DNA from: Luzula sylvatica
Lineage: Eukaryota; Streptophyta; Magnoliopsida; Poales; Juncaceae
DNA length: 64,000 bases
Reading direction: 5' to 3'
NCBI GenBank assembly: GCA_946800325.1
Contig: OX326957.1
Span: forward strand, 26,135,054-26,199,053
Made by a program: the position numbers and the translations under genes. The notes under the pieces were generated by a model that saw only the letters and a program-made list of their open reading frames with translations, was not told the origin of the DNA and made no database searches. Positions 1 through 11,935 of the stretch are shown piece by piece; positions within the stretch are counted from its first letter, which is position 1, and each line of letters opens with the position of its first letter.

Positions 1-1
1 A

Positions 2-1573
2 AGCGAATTACATTTGGTGTGCCTTTTGGTGGAAGGCGAAACTATTCGATTCGAGCAAGCAATTAACGATAGCAAATGGAGAGCCGCCATGAATGAAGAA
101 ATAAATTTGATTGTGAAGAACGACACTTGGGAACTCGTGCCTTTGCCCAAGGGTCATAAATCGATTGGTGTGAAGTGGGTTTTCAAGAAAAAGGTGAACG
201 CGCAAGGAGAAGTGGAGCGATACAAAGCGAGACTTGTTGCAAAAGGTTACAAGCAAGAAGAAGGTGTGGACTACGATGAGGTTTTTGCTCCGGTGGCGCG
301 AATGGAAATGGTACGACTACTCATCTCGTTGGCGGCACAATCGAAATGGGACATTTACCAAATGGATGTCAAGTCGGCCTTTTTGAACGGAATTCTCGAA
401 GAAGAGGTGTATATCGAGCAACCACCCGGTTATGTGAAAACCGGAAATGAAGACAAGGTCCTAAAATTGAAGAAGGCATTGTACGGGCTAAAGCAAGCAC
501 CTCGAGCTTGGAATACACGAATCGATGCTTATTTCAAGGAATGCGGATTCGTCCAATGTCCGTACGAACATGCGCTATATGTGAAGGTACAAAATGAAGA
601 TTTCTTATTTGTGTCTTTGTACGTTGATGATTTAATTTGTACGGGTAATAATGTGCAAATGATGAACGATTTTAAGAAGGCGATGACAAGAGAATTTGAG
701 ATGACCGATTTGGGACTTATGTCCTATTTTCTCGGTCTTGAAGTGAAACAAGGTAATGGTGGTATTTTTGTTTCGCAAGAAGGTTACGCAAAAGAAATTC
801 TTCGCAAATTTAAAATGGACGATTGCAACCCTATTGGTACACCGGTAGAAATCGGCACGAAATTATCCTGGTTCGATGAAGGCAAGGCGGTCGATGCGGG
901 GTTGTACAAGAGCTTAGTGGGAAGCTTGCGATATTTGACGTGCACAAGGCCGGATATTTTGTATGGTGTCGGCTTGGTGAGCCGGTACATGGAAGAACCG
1001 AAATCGACTCATTGGAAGGCGATAAAACGAATTTTGCGATATATCCGAGGTACAATGTCTCATGGATTATTTTATACTCGTACTAATAATTTTAGCCTAC
1101 ACGGGTATACGGATAGTGATTGGGGAGGAGATGTAGATGATAGAAAGAGTACTTCGGGTTTTGTATTTTATATGGGTGAAACGGCTTTTACGTGGTTATC
1201 GAAGAAACAACCAATTGTAACGTTATCTACGTGTGAGGCGGAGTACGTTGCGGCATCGTCATGTGTGTGTCATGCAATTTGGTTAAGGAGGTTATTAAGT
1301 GAGATGAATTTAACACAAGGTGGAAAGACAGAAATTCTAGTCGATAACAAGTCGGCAATTGCGTTGGCGAAAAATCCGGTTCATCACGAAAGGAGCAAGC
1401 ATATCGATGTGAGGTTTCACTTCATCCGCGAACATGTGAAAAATGATGAAGTCGAATTAACTCATGTTGCGAGCAAAGAGCAAATAGCGGATATCTTCAC
1501 GAAACCGCTTACGGTGGAATTATTTGAGAAGTTCAAGAATTTGCTAGGGATGCGAGATGGAATAAAATACTAA
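2..1573 (+). CDS. copia polyprotein, reverse transcriptase-RNase H portion (partial 5')
   Basis: This is the C-terminal part of a Ty1/copia Pol polyprotein, which copies element RNA into DNA in the virus-like particle. The frame is open from the first bases of the window, so the true start is upstream. The reverse transcriptase domain has the usual copia landmarks: [36 protein letters not shown] and the catalytic YVDD near residue 205 of the visible part. The RNase H domain follows with [31 protein letters not shown] and the closing IADIFTKPL. No stop or frameshift interrupts about 520 codons. The gene ends 13 bases before the 3' LTR. No host function is implied. Confidence 0.95.
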   Translation, partial: SELHLVCLLVEGETIRFEQAINDSKWRAAMNEEINLIVKNDTWELVPLPKGHKSIGVKWVFKKKVNAQGEVERYKARLVAKGYKQEEGVDYDEVFAPVARMEMVRLLISLAAQSKWDIYQMDVKSAFLNGILEEEVYIEQPPGYVKTGNEDKVLKLKKALYGLKQAPRAWNTRIDAYFKECGFVQCPYEHALYVKVQNEDFLFVSLYVDDLICTGNNVQMMNDFKKAMTREFEMTDLGLMSYFLGLEVKQGNGGIFVSQEGYAKEILRKFKMDDCNPIGTPVEIGTKLSWFDEGKAVDAGLYKSLVGSLRYLTCTRPDILYGVGLVSRYMEEPKSTHWKAIKRILRYIRGTMSHGLFYTRTNNFSLHGYTDSDWGGDVDDRKSTSGFVFYMGETAFTWLSKKQPIVTLSTCEAEYVAASSCVCHAIWLRRLLSEMNLTQGGKTEILVDNKSAIALAKNPVHHERSKHIDVRFHFIREHVKNDEVELTHVASKEQIADIFTKPLTVELFEKFKNLLGMRDGIKY

Positions 1574-1586
1574 GTTTAAAGGGGGA

Positions 1587-1853
1587 TGTTGAAATTATTA
1601 ATTTAGTATTTTAAAGTTTATTATTTTCAGAATTTAATATTGTATGTTATGAATTTGTAAGAGTAATGAGAGGGCTTTTTATTAGAATAAATGTGGGGGT
1701 TATGGGTATATGAAACATCTCATTTGAGGTGTATAAATAGGTCTTGTATTTGGAGTTTTAGAATCATCAAAATTAGAGAGAGAAAAGAAAGATTGTTTTA
1801 GTCCAAGAAATATTGTCTCTTTTATCATAGTAGTAGAAGATCCTCTTTTCACA
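1587..1853 (+). repeat. copia 3' LTR
   Basis: A 267-bp LTR begins TG just after the polypurine tract and ends CA. Its short imperfect terminal inverted repeats are TGTTGAAA and TTTTCACA. A TATA-like TATAAATAG lies near 1734. Because it points into the truncated peroxidase, it could supply a promoter for the downstream exons. Confidence 0.8.
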
Positions 1854-1854
1854 C

Positions 1855-2664
1855 GTCTCTTGTGCTGACGTTCTCGCTTTGATGGCCCGTGATTCTGTCT
1901 GGCTGGTAAGTCAATTATCATTACCTAAAATAAAATAACAATGAATTGAATAAAAGAAGAAGAAAAATGTTATATTCGGATTCCTTTTCAGACCAAGGGA
2001 CCTACATGGCAAGTATGGCTGGGAAGGAGAGATGGAAAGGTCTCAATTGCGAACGAGATCAATCAATTACCACCACCATCGGCAAATCTCACCCAATTAG
2101 TTCGAATTTTCGGTGCCCAAGGTCTCGATCTCAAGGATATCGTTGTCCTCTCAGGTATTCAAATATCAAATACATTTCAATATTTTGTTTGACAAACACA
2201 TTTTTTAATAACTAATGACATTTATCTTTCCTAATCAAATAGGCGCACACACAATCGGAAACTCCCATTGCACGGCCTTCAACGACCGTTTGTATAACTT
2301 CACCGGCAAGAACAACCTAAATGACGTGGACCCGTTCATGGACAAATATTATATAGCGAAACTAAGGCAATCATGCAGTCCTGGAGATAACACCACGATA
2401 GTTGAGATGGATCCTGGCAGTTACAAGACTTTCGACACGAGTTACTACAAATACCTGACGAAGTTGCGATCAACGTTCCATTCTGATTGGTCTCTTCTCA
2501 CCGATAGTTTCACCAGAGATTATGTTCTGAAACAGGCTAGTGGATTGTACCAGGCTGAGTTCTTCCGAGATTTCGGCGAGGCCATGATCAAGATGGGAAA
2601 CAATGGCGTTCTCACCGGAACTCAGGGCGAGATTAGGAAGAAATGTTATATTGTGAACTCATAA
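1855..2664 (+). pseudogene. class III peroxidase, 5'-truncated by the copia insertion
   Basis: This is the 3' part of a secreted plant haem peroxidase (H2O2-dependent oxidation of phenolics in the cell wall). Exon 2 remnant 1855-1905 encodes VSCADVLALMARDSVWL, the usual end of exon 2, followed directly by donor GTAAGT. Exon 3 is 1992-2154 (GPTWQVWLGRRDG to VVLSG). Exon 4 is 2243-2664 and begins at the proximal haem-ligand motif AHTIG. It carries the conserved cysteines (NSHC, RQSC, KCY) and ends in a stop at 2662. Introns are 86 and 88 bp with normal GT-AG ends. The distal haem half (exon 1 and most of exon 2, with the signal peptide) is absent from this side of the LTR and should lie upstream of the retroelement. 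The retained exons have no stop or frameshift, so the disruption looks recent. A full enzyme cannot be made from what is seen. Confidence 0.88.
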
Positions 2665-3471
2665 TTGGGTTACTTTTTACTCTTTTTGGTTATTGATTCT
2701 TTTGTTTGTTAATTCTTAATATTTGGGGAATTCAAATTGTTTAATGAGGGGGATGCAGTAATCATGTTATTGGTTGCGATTCATGGAGAGAAAGTTTTAA
2801 AATTGTATTCGGTGGTCAATTTTATTAAATATATGTAAATAATTACTCGTGAAATCAATTAATTATTTTTTTTGTGACGGTTTCTTCTACATTTATTATT
2901 ATTCAGTACTGGTGAGAATTATACACATGATATGTGGTGGTCAATTTTATTAAATATGTAATTAATTACTCGTGAAATTAATTAATTAATTTGATGACGG
3001 TTTGCTCTCCGTTTATTATTAGGATGACGCTATTACAAGAGCTAAAATGACTTAATTAAAACTATTTCAATTTTATTTTATAAAATAACCGTTGTATCAT
3101 ATTAATGATAAATCGATGATTGATATTTCTTACATTTATTTATTAATTTAACATTTTTCATAAATCATTCAAATAAAATCTTTCACATATATAAAAAAAA
3201 TTATTCTTAATTTTTTTCGTCATAATAAAAAAACAATTAAATTGTAACATGTCATATATATAAATATGAAAATTAATATATATTGATTAAATTTGGTTTT
3301 TCGTAATATTAGGAAAAATATTTTTGAATGATTCATAAAAAATATAAAAAATATTATATAAATATAATAAATATCAATCCTCATAAATAAAAGTATAATA
3401 GTCATGATCTGATTAAAAAAAATAGCATCCTTCTCAACTTAGACATATTAATTCTTGTAACAGAGTCATCA

Positions 3472-3508
<37 letters not shown>

Positions 3509-3700
3509 TGATACCAACGAGAATTATACATATGTCATGTTATAAGTTATAGCCGCTCATAATTTATCCCAACATTTTGATAAGAAAGGAGGACCCAAAA
3601 ACCAATATTCGATCTGGAGATCAAGCATAAAAAATGATGAATTGGATGCCAGGTCCACCTACAGAGACTACTAAGGTTGGAAGAATTTGATATGCGGTGG
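2665..3700. repeat. gene-free stretch with a 125-bp direct repeat and an ATT microsatellite
   Basis: No coding signal. A segment beginning GGTGGTCAATTTTATTAAAT occurs at 2811 and again at 2936, giving a tandem duplication of about 125 bp. An ATT microsatellite fills about 3471-3508. The remainder is AT-rich with short runs of A or T. Confidence 0.6.
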
Positions 3701-4484
3701 CAATGTTGTAAAAACACCGAAAAACACCGAAAAACGGTCGAAAAACGGTGTTATGGTGGAAGACCGTTCCGTTTTTTGCCGTAACGTTTCAAAAAATGGT
3801 CAAACGTTTTTTAACCGTGTTTGACTGTTTTTTTGACCGAAAAACATTTTTAACCCGTTTTACATACCGATTTTTTCTTCTAATTATTTTGGGTCCGAAT
3901 TTTTTTAATTTGTTGGCCCGTTATTTTTCTCGACACATGATTTCTTTTTCACCGAGTCTCCGCTTTAGTTCTTCTTCATCTTCACGACAAGGTTACGATG
4001 CTCCATTCTTCAGTTCTTCACGATTGACTAAATGATGACGACAGAGGCTAATCTCTTCTCCACAAATTGTGATTGTGAGTGCTAAGTTGATTAACTTTGT
4101 GCTAATTTGATACGGCAATGGATGAGGAGAATGCGGACTTCGTCATTAACAGGGGATCAATTCCGACGGATTTGGTCCCAAATGATGTTAATGATTTTAT
4201 GCTTTAGTTTTTTTTTTATTTGAATTTATATTTTGATGTTACATTTATATTGGACATTCTTTTTGATGTTACGTTTATGTTGAATATTGTTTATGTTATT
4301 TTTTTACTATTAAAAAATTGAATTATCATATATTTTTTGTTTTAGCTATAAATTTTATTAAATTATTACCAATTTCGGTGATCGTTTTTTCACCGTTTTT
4401 TTTATCGTTTTACGGCCGTTTTAGGATATTTCCGTAAAACGGTCCCCGACAGTTTCGCACCGTTTTTCGTATTTTACAACATTG
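3701..4484. mobile_element. non-autonomous hAT-type DNA transposon
   Basis: The 784-bp element begins CAATGTTGTAAAA and ends TTTTACAACATTG, a perfect 13-bp terminal inverted repeat. It is flanked on both sides by the identical 8-bp target duplication TGCGGTGG (3693-3700 and 4485-4492). Eight-base duplications and CA-TG ends are hallmarks of the hAT superfamily. Subterminal motifs of the type CCGAAAAACGG recur at the left end, with their complements at the right end, as expected for transposase-binding sites. An open frame of about 95 codons (3748-4035) and a short frame near 4118-4207 are not recognisable as transposase. I infer an internally deleted derivative mobilised in trans. Confidence 0.9.
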
Positions 4485-4492
4485 TGCGGTGG

Positions 4493-5260
4493 TAACAAAG
4501 ACAAGACCCCTCTTAACCAAGTGGACAGTTCAGATATGAAACTTTTCGTGAAGTGACAGTTCATACGAACCTTGGAGGAATCAAATAAGCTAGTGATTCG
4601 TATGAATTTCTTTTGGAAAACGATGGACGTACCCTTCTTTTTCTCCATAATAAATTAAAAATATCAAACCAAGAATTAATACTTTAATTTATAATTTAAC
4701 ATCTTAATTAAATATTTAATTAGAAATTAAAATAATCAAACCACGAATTCAAATGTTAAATAGATCCTTGGATAAGAGTATTAATTACTTCCTATCCTAA
4801 GTATTGAATCATGGTTTAACTAGGAAACCATGAATTAGCTAGGAAAGGAATTTGACTGTTCGGTCTCCATTTATGAACTCACGGAATTACTTCCTATCCT
4901 AGCCAAACCAAGGAATTGTGACCAAATTTGATACCTTTCAAAACTTACGTCTGACTTGATTTTTGAGTAGGATCGAGATGAGAGAAATTATTAAAAAAAC
5001 AAGTAACCAAATTTCTTATCTAATTTATTTATTTAAATAATTTATATATTCGGATATCGAATATCGTATATCGGATATCATATTTATATTCGTATTTTCA
5101 TCGAATATCGTATTCATATTTGAAATCGGATATCGAATACTATATTCATATCCGTATTCGAAATAGGATATCGGATACCGTATTCGTATTCGTATTTGAA
5201 ATCGGATATCGAATACCGTATATGTATTCGAAATCTGATCAAATATCGTATCTATAATAA
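4493..5260. repeat. AT-rich spacer with degenerate GATATCG/GAATATCG repeats
   Basis: 4493-5039 holds no gene signal. From about 5040 to 5250 short units of the kind CGGATATCGAATATCGTAT recur about every 20-35 bases in varied form, a degenerate simple tandem array. A similar stretch occurs near 44180-44230. Confidence 0.65.
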
Positions 5261-5524
5261 TAATAATAATAATAATAATGCTGATGAATTTAACATTATT
5301 AATAATAATAATTGTAATGAGTAATAATAATAATATAACACTACTATATAGGATATATATAATAATAGTAATAATAATAATGTATTTAGAAATTATTATT
5401 ATTATTATTATTAATAATAATAATAATAATAATAATGTGTGTTTAGCAATTTTTAATAATAATAAATAATTGTTATTATAATAAGAAATAATTATTGTAA
5501 TAATAGTAATAATAATTATTATTC

Positions 5525-5590
<66 letters not shown>

Positions 5591-5680
5591 TATTTAGAAA
5601 TTAATAATAATAATAATAATAATAATAATGATAATAACAATAATAACAATAATAATATAATAATAATGTATTTAGGAATA
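5257..5680. repeat. imperfect TAA/ATT trinucleotide microsatellite
   Basis: About 420 bp of interrupted TAA repeats. The longest pure block lies around 5528-5590, and a reversed-phase ATT block near 5393-5413 can fold back on the rest. Confidence 0.9.
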
Positions 5681-7393
5681 AATATGATAGTTATAAAATT
5701 TCATAAGAAATAATACATATATGAAATATTTTATTCATTTACTACATCTAATCCTATGATTTTCATCAAACAACTTTTAAACATCCTATACTCATAGTTT
5801 TTGCGTTTTCCTGCTATCATAGTTTCCTGATATACATATATTGGTTTCGTGCAACTACTAGTTTCCTGCTACTATACAAAACTGCTCTAGCAAACACGTC
5901 CTTAGGGGCTCTAACATTTCGTGATTACGGCTGACCCATAGGCGATAGACCTCGACGCGATACGAACCCAAGATTATACATATACTTATTACTACATCTG
6001 AGAGATTCTTCTATTCATTTTGTTATGATAGGTGAACACAAACTACAGTGTGACTATGTAATTAACGAATAATTTATCCTAAAAGGAGACAAAACTAATG
6101 AGGAATTTTTTTATTGTAAATTTGTATGTAAGGATATAATTGATATTTAACTTTTGGATGAAGGGATGTTAATAGATTGAGGAATCCCGTTCCCACGAGG
6201 ATCCAACCCGAATAGGGCGGGAAATTTGTTCCGGATGCGGAGATGGGATGGATACTTGAATATATAATTTTCCCCTACAGATTATCCTCGCCTCATGTTT
6301 CAGGAGCCGCGAATATAAAATCATAAATACTCATGATATTTCTAATTCATTAGTTGTCGTTCAAAAAGTTCTAAAATCATTAAACTTGCCAATTTTTTAT
6401 GAACTTTTAAAAATTTATATTACAATTTCTTACTTTCTATACAATTCCAATTTTTAATTTATCAGTTTCTAAACGAGGTAATTGAAATAAAATTATTGGT
6501 AAACAATATTAGTTTCACATTGTATATTATTTACTTTGTATTATATTTGTTGTTGGACGTCAAGACACATGCTGAAGCAAGATCATTACAAGGTTCTTAA
6601 ATGACTGAAAGTGAAATGTCAAAATTTTTGGACTTTTGAAAGATATATTTATTTATCTTTTTTATGTTATCAGAATATTTGAGTAATATTTGTATCAATT
6701 TTGCATGATTTTTTGAATGATTTAAAAAGTAATATTTGGTTCACTTTTTATGTTTTTTTTTTTTTTTAATTTTAAGATGTATGATATCTTAGATTTGAGT
6801 TTTATTTTACGTTTATAGAATATAAATTTTAGGTTTTTTTTATAATAATTTGGCGAGGCAAGAAAAATCTCAGAAGGAACCACGTTGGGTGGGGATTGGA
6901 CAATTTTTCTTCTTCCATCAATTAAACGGAATTTGGAGCGGGAAATTTCCACGAAAAGCGGGGTGGGTATGGGTAGGACTTGCTCCCGTCCCGTCGTACA
7001 AATGAAATAATATCTTCCTATTCTTTTTTGTTTGAGAGAATAATTTGTGATATTATGGCCTAACTGTTATTATTTTATTCCATGCATAATAAGTAATAAC
7101 TGATATTTACATTTTGTTAAAGTATATATGATCATATTTTAAAATTTAACCAGGTTTACATATGAAGATTTTAATATCAATATCATAACACAAATTTTAT
7201 GTCGTTTCATAAGATTAAAATATATGATAGTCTAATTTTTCTTGGGAAGATATATTGTTTGCAATTTCTAGGGGCTCAATTGAAATTACTATTATTATTA
7301 TTATTCGATCTCACAACCTTGTAGTACTGTGCAGGGGAGGATCTTAGTAGGGGCCGAGAGGAACGATCATCCTTCCAAAATTTTCGCAGAAAA

Positions 7394-7424
<31 letters not shown>

Positions 7425-7676
7425 CTGGTTTGCTAAGGAGGATCGAAAAAAAGAATTCACGCAAGCAAAATATACTAATGAAATTAGCAAAATATACTAT
7501 TTAAATAAACAAAATATATTGTTGAATCCAACAAGTTAATGTGACTAAAATTAAGAAAAATATAATATTTTTTCAACAATATATTTTGCTATATACAAAA
7601 ATACATTTTGCTAATTTCAATAGTATATTTTGATCCTTGGATTGTTGTTTTGAATTTTTGTTGTGAATTTTTTTTA

Positions 7677-7763
<87 letters not shown>

Positions 7764-8967
7764 CAGTGTATTTTATCAACATAATAGTGTAAAATTTACT
7801 ATTTGTCCCCTCCAAAATAATCGTGCAGTTTAATTTCAAAATTCGTATTTCATTTTGGCTTTCTCCCAAAAATTTCTGTCAAGATCCGTCGTTGGTACTG
7901 TGCCAAAGTTTTAGACAACACATCATTATTCTTTTCGTTTTGCCAATATAAACTTTCGAATGAGGAAATGTGTCATTAGTCATTACCACATACAATACGT
8001 TCATGGATGGTTTTAGAGAATATATTCCACCTGGTTTGTGATAACTTTCTTAAAGTTAACCCCTTGATTGCGTGGTAGGTCGTAGGTGCTACCGTGTTTA
8101 AGCCTCCAATAATTATAATTTTTTTTAATCATTGAAATTTGATTTGGCATGTGATGACAAATCTTATAGATCATGAATTTTGTGACAGGAAACCAAACAA
8201 ACAATGAATTGACGACACGTACAACATCTAGACGAGCAAAAGTTAATATTTTGCGGGCCCATGTACGTAACTAATCAATGCATGCCACCTTTGGGCAATG
8301 ATAAGGTTGTTTACAGTTTTTTTATTTTTATTTTGAAAGATAATTACTATTTAATCACATATCTACATCTTAATAACCTAGTGTCAAACATCTTAATATC
8401 TTAGTGCTAATTTGACACAAACTTAACAAGATAAGTAACACTCCGAATGTTATGATAAAAGAAGAAAAAAAAACATTTAGGGTAACTTTCATATATCGCA
8501 ACATTCTTTTATATTCAATTATTCATCACAACATTTTATGTGATACTAACACGATTAATTAATAAACGAGTTAATATATAAAAATAATTAATATCCAAAT
8601 TTTATTAATTAGTACATATTAATTATACGATTATATAATTGTTAATTAATTTTGTGGTGATTTTAAAAAGTATAGTATAATTTTTGAAAAAAAAAATCCT
8701 ACATTCTTAATCCATTTAATAGGTCTAAGAGTCCTATATGCTGGTGAGTTTTATTAGGCGTCGCCAAACCTACAATTAGTTAAGATAAAAGATAATAGAT
8801 ATCTATTTTGATTTTAAAAAAAATAACATGGTTAGTTAAGACAAAAATATATCTAAACTACAGAAAATTATAAAAAAAAGGAAGTAAAGAATTTTATGTA
8901 GGGGCATATTTGAATTGAGGCACAATTTCATGCTTACCCTTGCAATTTAAAAGATATCACGTATATT
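5681..8967. other. gene-free stretch with GC-richer repeat ends and microsatellites
   Basis: No coding region is supportable. Two GC-richer patches, 6180-6260 and 6900-7000, share the motif GCGGGAAATTT and G/C-rich surroundings, and may be the remains of one old element. A TA microsatellite lies at about 7397-7424. A compound CT-TA-TG microsatellite lies at 7681-7762. The remainder is AT-rich single-copy-looking sequence. Confidence 0.5.
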
Positions 8968-9167
8968 CAGGGACGGAACCAGGACGGAATAATAGGGGGG
9001 CCGGAATGATGGGGGGCCGAGAACGAGTAATTCAATACAATTTTTAACCTATAAATTATAATAACATATATAATTTCTCTATATATACATTCGTGTGTAA
9101 TTTCATGGGGGGGGGGGGGGGGGGGGGGGGGCTTAAGCCCCCACTAGCCCCCCTAGTTCCGTCCTTG
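8968..9167. mobile_element. hAT-type MITE, 200 bp, containing a 25-base G run
   Basis: The element starts CAGGGACGGAACCAGG and ends CCCTAGTTCCGTCCTTG, which are imperfect inverted repeats. It is flanked by the identical 8-bp duplication CGTATATT (8960-8967 and 9168-9175). Size, ends and duplication fit a hAT MITE. It contains an uninterrupted run of 25 G at 9107-9131, close to C-rich blocks of the right end. Confidence 0.9.
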
Positions 9168-9175
9168 CGTATATT

Positions 9176-10174
9176 GTATATACATATATCGCTTACATAT
9201 CGGTGAGATATCGATAAATGATTTGACTGATGAACAAGAATCATACCAGATTAAATGTATATGATATTAAATAATTTTTTATACTAAAATATCTAAAATT
9301 AATTCACAATTTTACATTATGAAAGAAAGAAAAAAATCGAAATTGTGTGAGAAAAAGATTAACAAAACCTCTGATTGTATATCGCCAAGACACAACCAAT
9401 CAAAGAAACGAAATAGGTGGAGCGTAGTGATGTGCATGAGAAACGGAATTGAATATATTTGTGTACGACCGAAAGGAAGAAAAATGAGAGAAGGAAAAAT
9501 GAATCAACCGGTCCAATTTCATAAAAAAATTAATATGACTCAAGTTTAAATCGGTCCATATCGATTTATATATTGGATGACCGATTTACCCAATCGATCG
9601 ATATGGGATAAATCATAACGATCACTAATCTATTAACGTATGAAACCGATACATCAATGATATAGTCATATAGACCGATGCACGTAAATATTTTTTTATG
9701 TAAAAATCAAACTATACAATTTATATTTTTATATTAATAAAATACAATGAATCACTAAATATATATAATATTCGTCGAAAATATATACAATATTCGTTGA
9801 AATATATATAATATTCGTCGAAAATCTTAAATGAGAATATGAATCAGAAGTTTTTTTCTTGTAAAATTAAGTAAAATTTTTGTAGGGATATTCATGATAT
9901 TTCATATTTTGAATGGGCATATTTGATATTTTAGTGTTTCCTCACTATTCACATACTAAGAATAGCGCCCAAATCGATCCCATCAATCAGTCAGTCCTTC
10001 CCTCCTTTCTTCTCAACCCCCTCCCCCTTCACCTTCACACCGCAAATCGCGTGACCACACACGAGCTCAGATACCGACTACACTATCCCTCGCATTTGAC
10101 AATCTCCCTCCCCGTCTTCTTGATTACGTAGTTACCTCAATAACTAGGCTGAAAGAGAGTGAAACCAAGTAAAA
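9176..10174. other. upstream region of the DUF3537 gene
   Basis: 9176-9950 is AT-rich with no supported gene. From about 9980 to 10174 the sequence becomes C- and CT-rich, typical of a plant promoter and 5' leader, and leads to the ATG at 10175. A GGGATATTCATGATATTTC motif at about 9884 is the reverse complement of a module also seen in introns of other genes here. Confidence 0.5.
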
Positions 10175-11935
10175 ATGGCTTCGACAAGCAACGGCGAAGC
10201 AGCGTCAGCATCAACTCCGCTTATTGATCGGGAGCGGCAACGGAGGATGTTAACGCGGAATGTATCGCGAGCGGATGACGAGCTTAGAAGTTTCCGTTCA
10301 TGTCTCCGGTGGCTCTGTATCGATCTGACGGGACTCCCTTTCTCCACTGCGTGGTCCTGGTTTCTTTTCCTATTTCTGGCCGGCGTTGTCCCAGGTGCTT
10401 GCCATTATTTTCTTGGCGATCTGAGACCCTATGATTGTGCTATACAGGTTAGTAGAATTCGACTTCGTTATTTGGTACTTATTTCGTACTTCACTTGTTG
10501 ATTGCTTGAATTTTGACGGTGATGGTGAATCAAAACATCGTAGATGTCAATGTCAGGTGCGGCTACCTTGGCCTTCGTGTCCCTCTCGACATTGGCTCGT
10601 CGGTACGGTCTCAGACGGTCCCTGTTTCTCGATCGATTGCGGCGCGATAGCGATCGTGTTCGTGCAGAATACATTAGCCAGCTCGGCGGATTTTTTCGAT
10701 TCCTTGCTATCCTCTTGTTACCATGCTGCTTCGCCGATGCCCTCATCAAAGCCTACTGGTATCTAATCCCCTAATTTGCCCAAATTATTTCCTATTCGAT
10801 TAACATTTGATTAACAGGTACTACGAAACTTGGACCAATGCGACAGCAAAATTGCACATACCAAATTGGATGGCTTCACCATGGGCCGCATCGGCAGTGT
10901 ACTTATTGGAACTGCTCTCCTTCGCTTACCGCACAGCCATTATGTTTCTCGCTTGCGTTCTTTTCCAGCTCAATTGCGGCCTCCTAATCCTTCGCATGGA
11001 GGTTAACAAAAGAAACAAATCCCAATATTTCTTCCACTTGCGCCTTAAAAAACAATTTCGCTGTAAATGCAGGATTTCGCAAAGGTATTTCAGGAGGAGT
11101 TTGACGTGGCAAGTATACTGAAACAACACATTAGGATAAAGAAACAACTCAAGATCATCAGTCATAGATACCGAAGCTTCATTGTCTCTTGTTTAGTTGT
11201 CGTCACTGCCAGTCAATTCTGGACCCTCCTTCTGACGACCCGTCCCCACGCTCGAGTCAATGTTTTCACCACTGGCGAACTCGTGGTAATTAATTAATTA
11301 ATTAATTAATTAACCTCAATACCATGTTTTTTGTCCATTTAATTTATTTATTTTTGTCGGTGAAGTTATGCTCGCTAGGACTGGTGACAGGAGTGCTGTT
11401 GTGTTTACGCAGTGCTGCGAAAATCACGCACAAAACACAAGCGATCACCAGCCAGGCTGCCATGTGGCATATCTGCGCGACTATCGACCCGTCAGAGAGG
11501 CACGAAGTTCCGGCCACCACCCCCACCACCACCACCACCAAGACCCCCAAGAAGAAACCCAATCTCATCCTCAATACTCTGTTCAAAGGGAGAGAGCATA
11601 GCAGCGTGCCGATTACTAACGGAGGCATTTCCAGCGATGATTCGGACTCGGAGGGTGAGGCGGACATCAAGACGCTGATGTCATCTTCGGCAGCCAGTAA
11701 CATCTCCTATCACAAAAGACAGGCTCTCGGTTAGATCCAAAAATTCAATTAGAGTTATTTATAAGAATTAATAAAATTAAATATGATTTGAATTTTGACA
11801 GTGACGTACTTGGAGAACAACAGGGCGGGTATCTCGGTGTACGGGTTCGTGGTAGACAGGACGTGGCTTCACGCGTTGTTCATGATCGAGTTCTCGCTGG
11901 TGATGTGGCTACTCGGTAAAACAATCGGCATTTAA
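10175..11935 (+). CDS. DUF3537 multi-pass membrane protein (plant gustatory-receptor-like family)
   Basis: Six exons join in frame: 10175-10447, 10544-10758, 10818-11001, 11073-11285, 11366-11729 and 11802-11935, giving 460 residues. The introns are short and GT-AG. Family features include ADDELRSFRSCLRW near residue 31 and RRYGLRRSLFLDRL in exon 2. Seven hydrophobic segments can be counted (about residues 55-80, 95-110, 140-162, 175-220 as a long pair, 268-290, 296-312 and 435-458). A polar loop before the last segment holds threonine/proline, lysine-rich and acidic serine runs (SSDDSDSEGE). Plant DUF3537 proteins have been proposed as distant relatives of insect gustatory and odorant receptors, which are seven-helix ligand-gated channels. 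Their biochemical role in plants is not established. The start is the first ATG after a C-rich leader. Plasma-membrane location is an inference. Confidence 0.88.

Larger units (their letters stand above)
1..1853 (+). mobile_element. Ty1/copia LTR retrotransposon, 3' part
   Basis: The window opens inside a copia element. Visible in order are the reverse transcriptase and RNase H end of the polyprotein (to 1573), a polypurine tract AAAGGGGGA at 1578-1586, and an LTR starting TGTTGAAA at 1587 and ending TTTTCACA at 1853. The frame is intact, so the element is probably young. The 5' LTR, gag, protease and integrase lie outside the window. The base after the LTR is peroxidase exon sequence, so the element sits inside a gene in the same orientation. 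The target-site duplication cannot be checked here because its other copy is upstream. Confidence 0.92.

Noticed and set aside
3748..4035. 95-codon frame inside the hAT element as a possible transposase
   Set aside because: No DDE, BED-finger or dimerisation motifs recognisable; composition reflects the subterminal repeats.
5278..5469. 63-codon open frame
   Set aside because: It is entirely within the TAA microsatellite and encodes almost only Asn and Ile; an artefact of the repeat.
11344..11703. 119-codon open frame on the minus strand
   Set aside because: It lies antisense to exon 5 of the DUF3537 gene, whose sense frame is spliced and matches a family.
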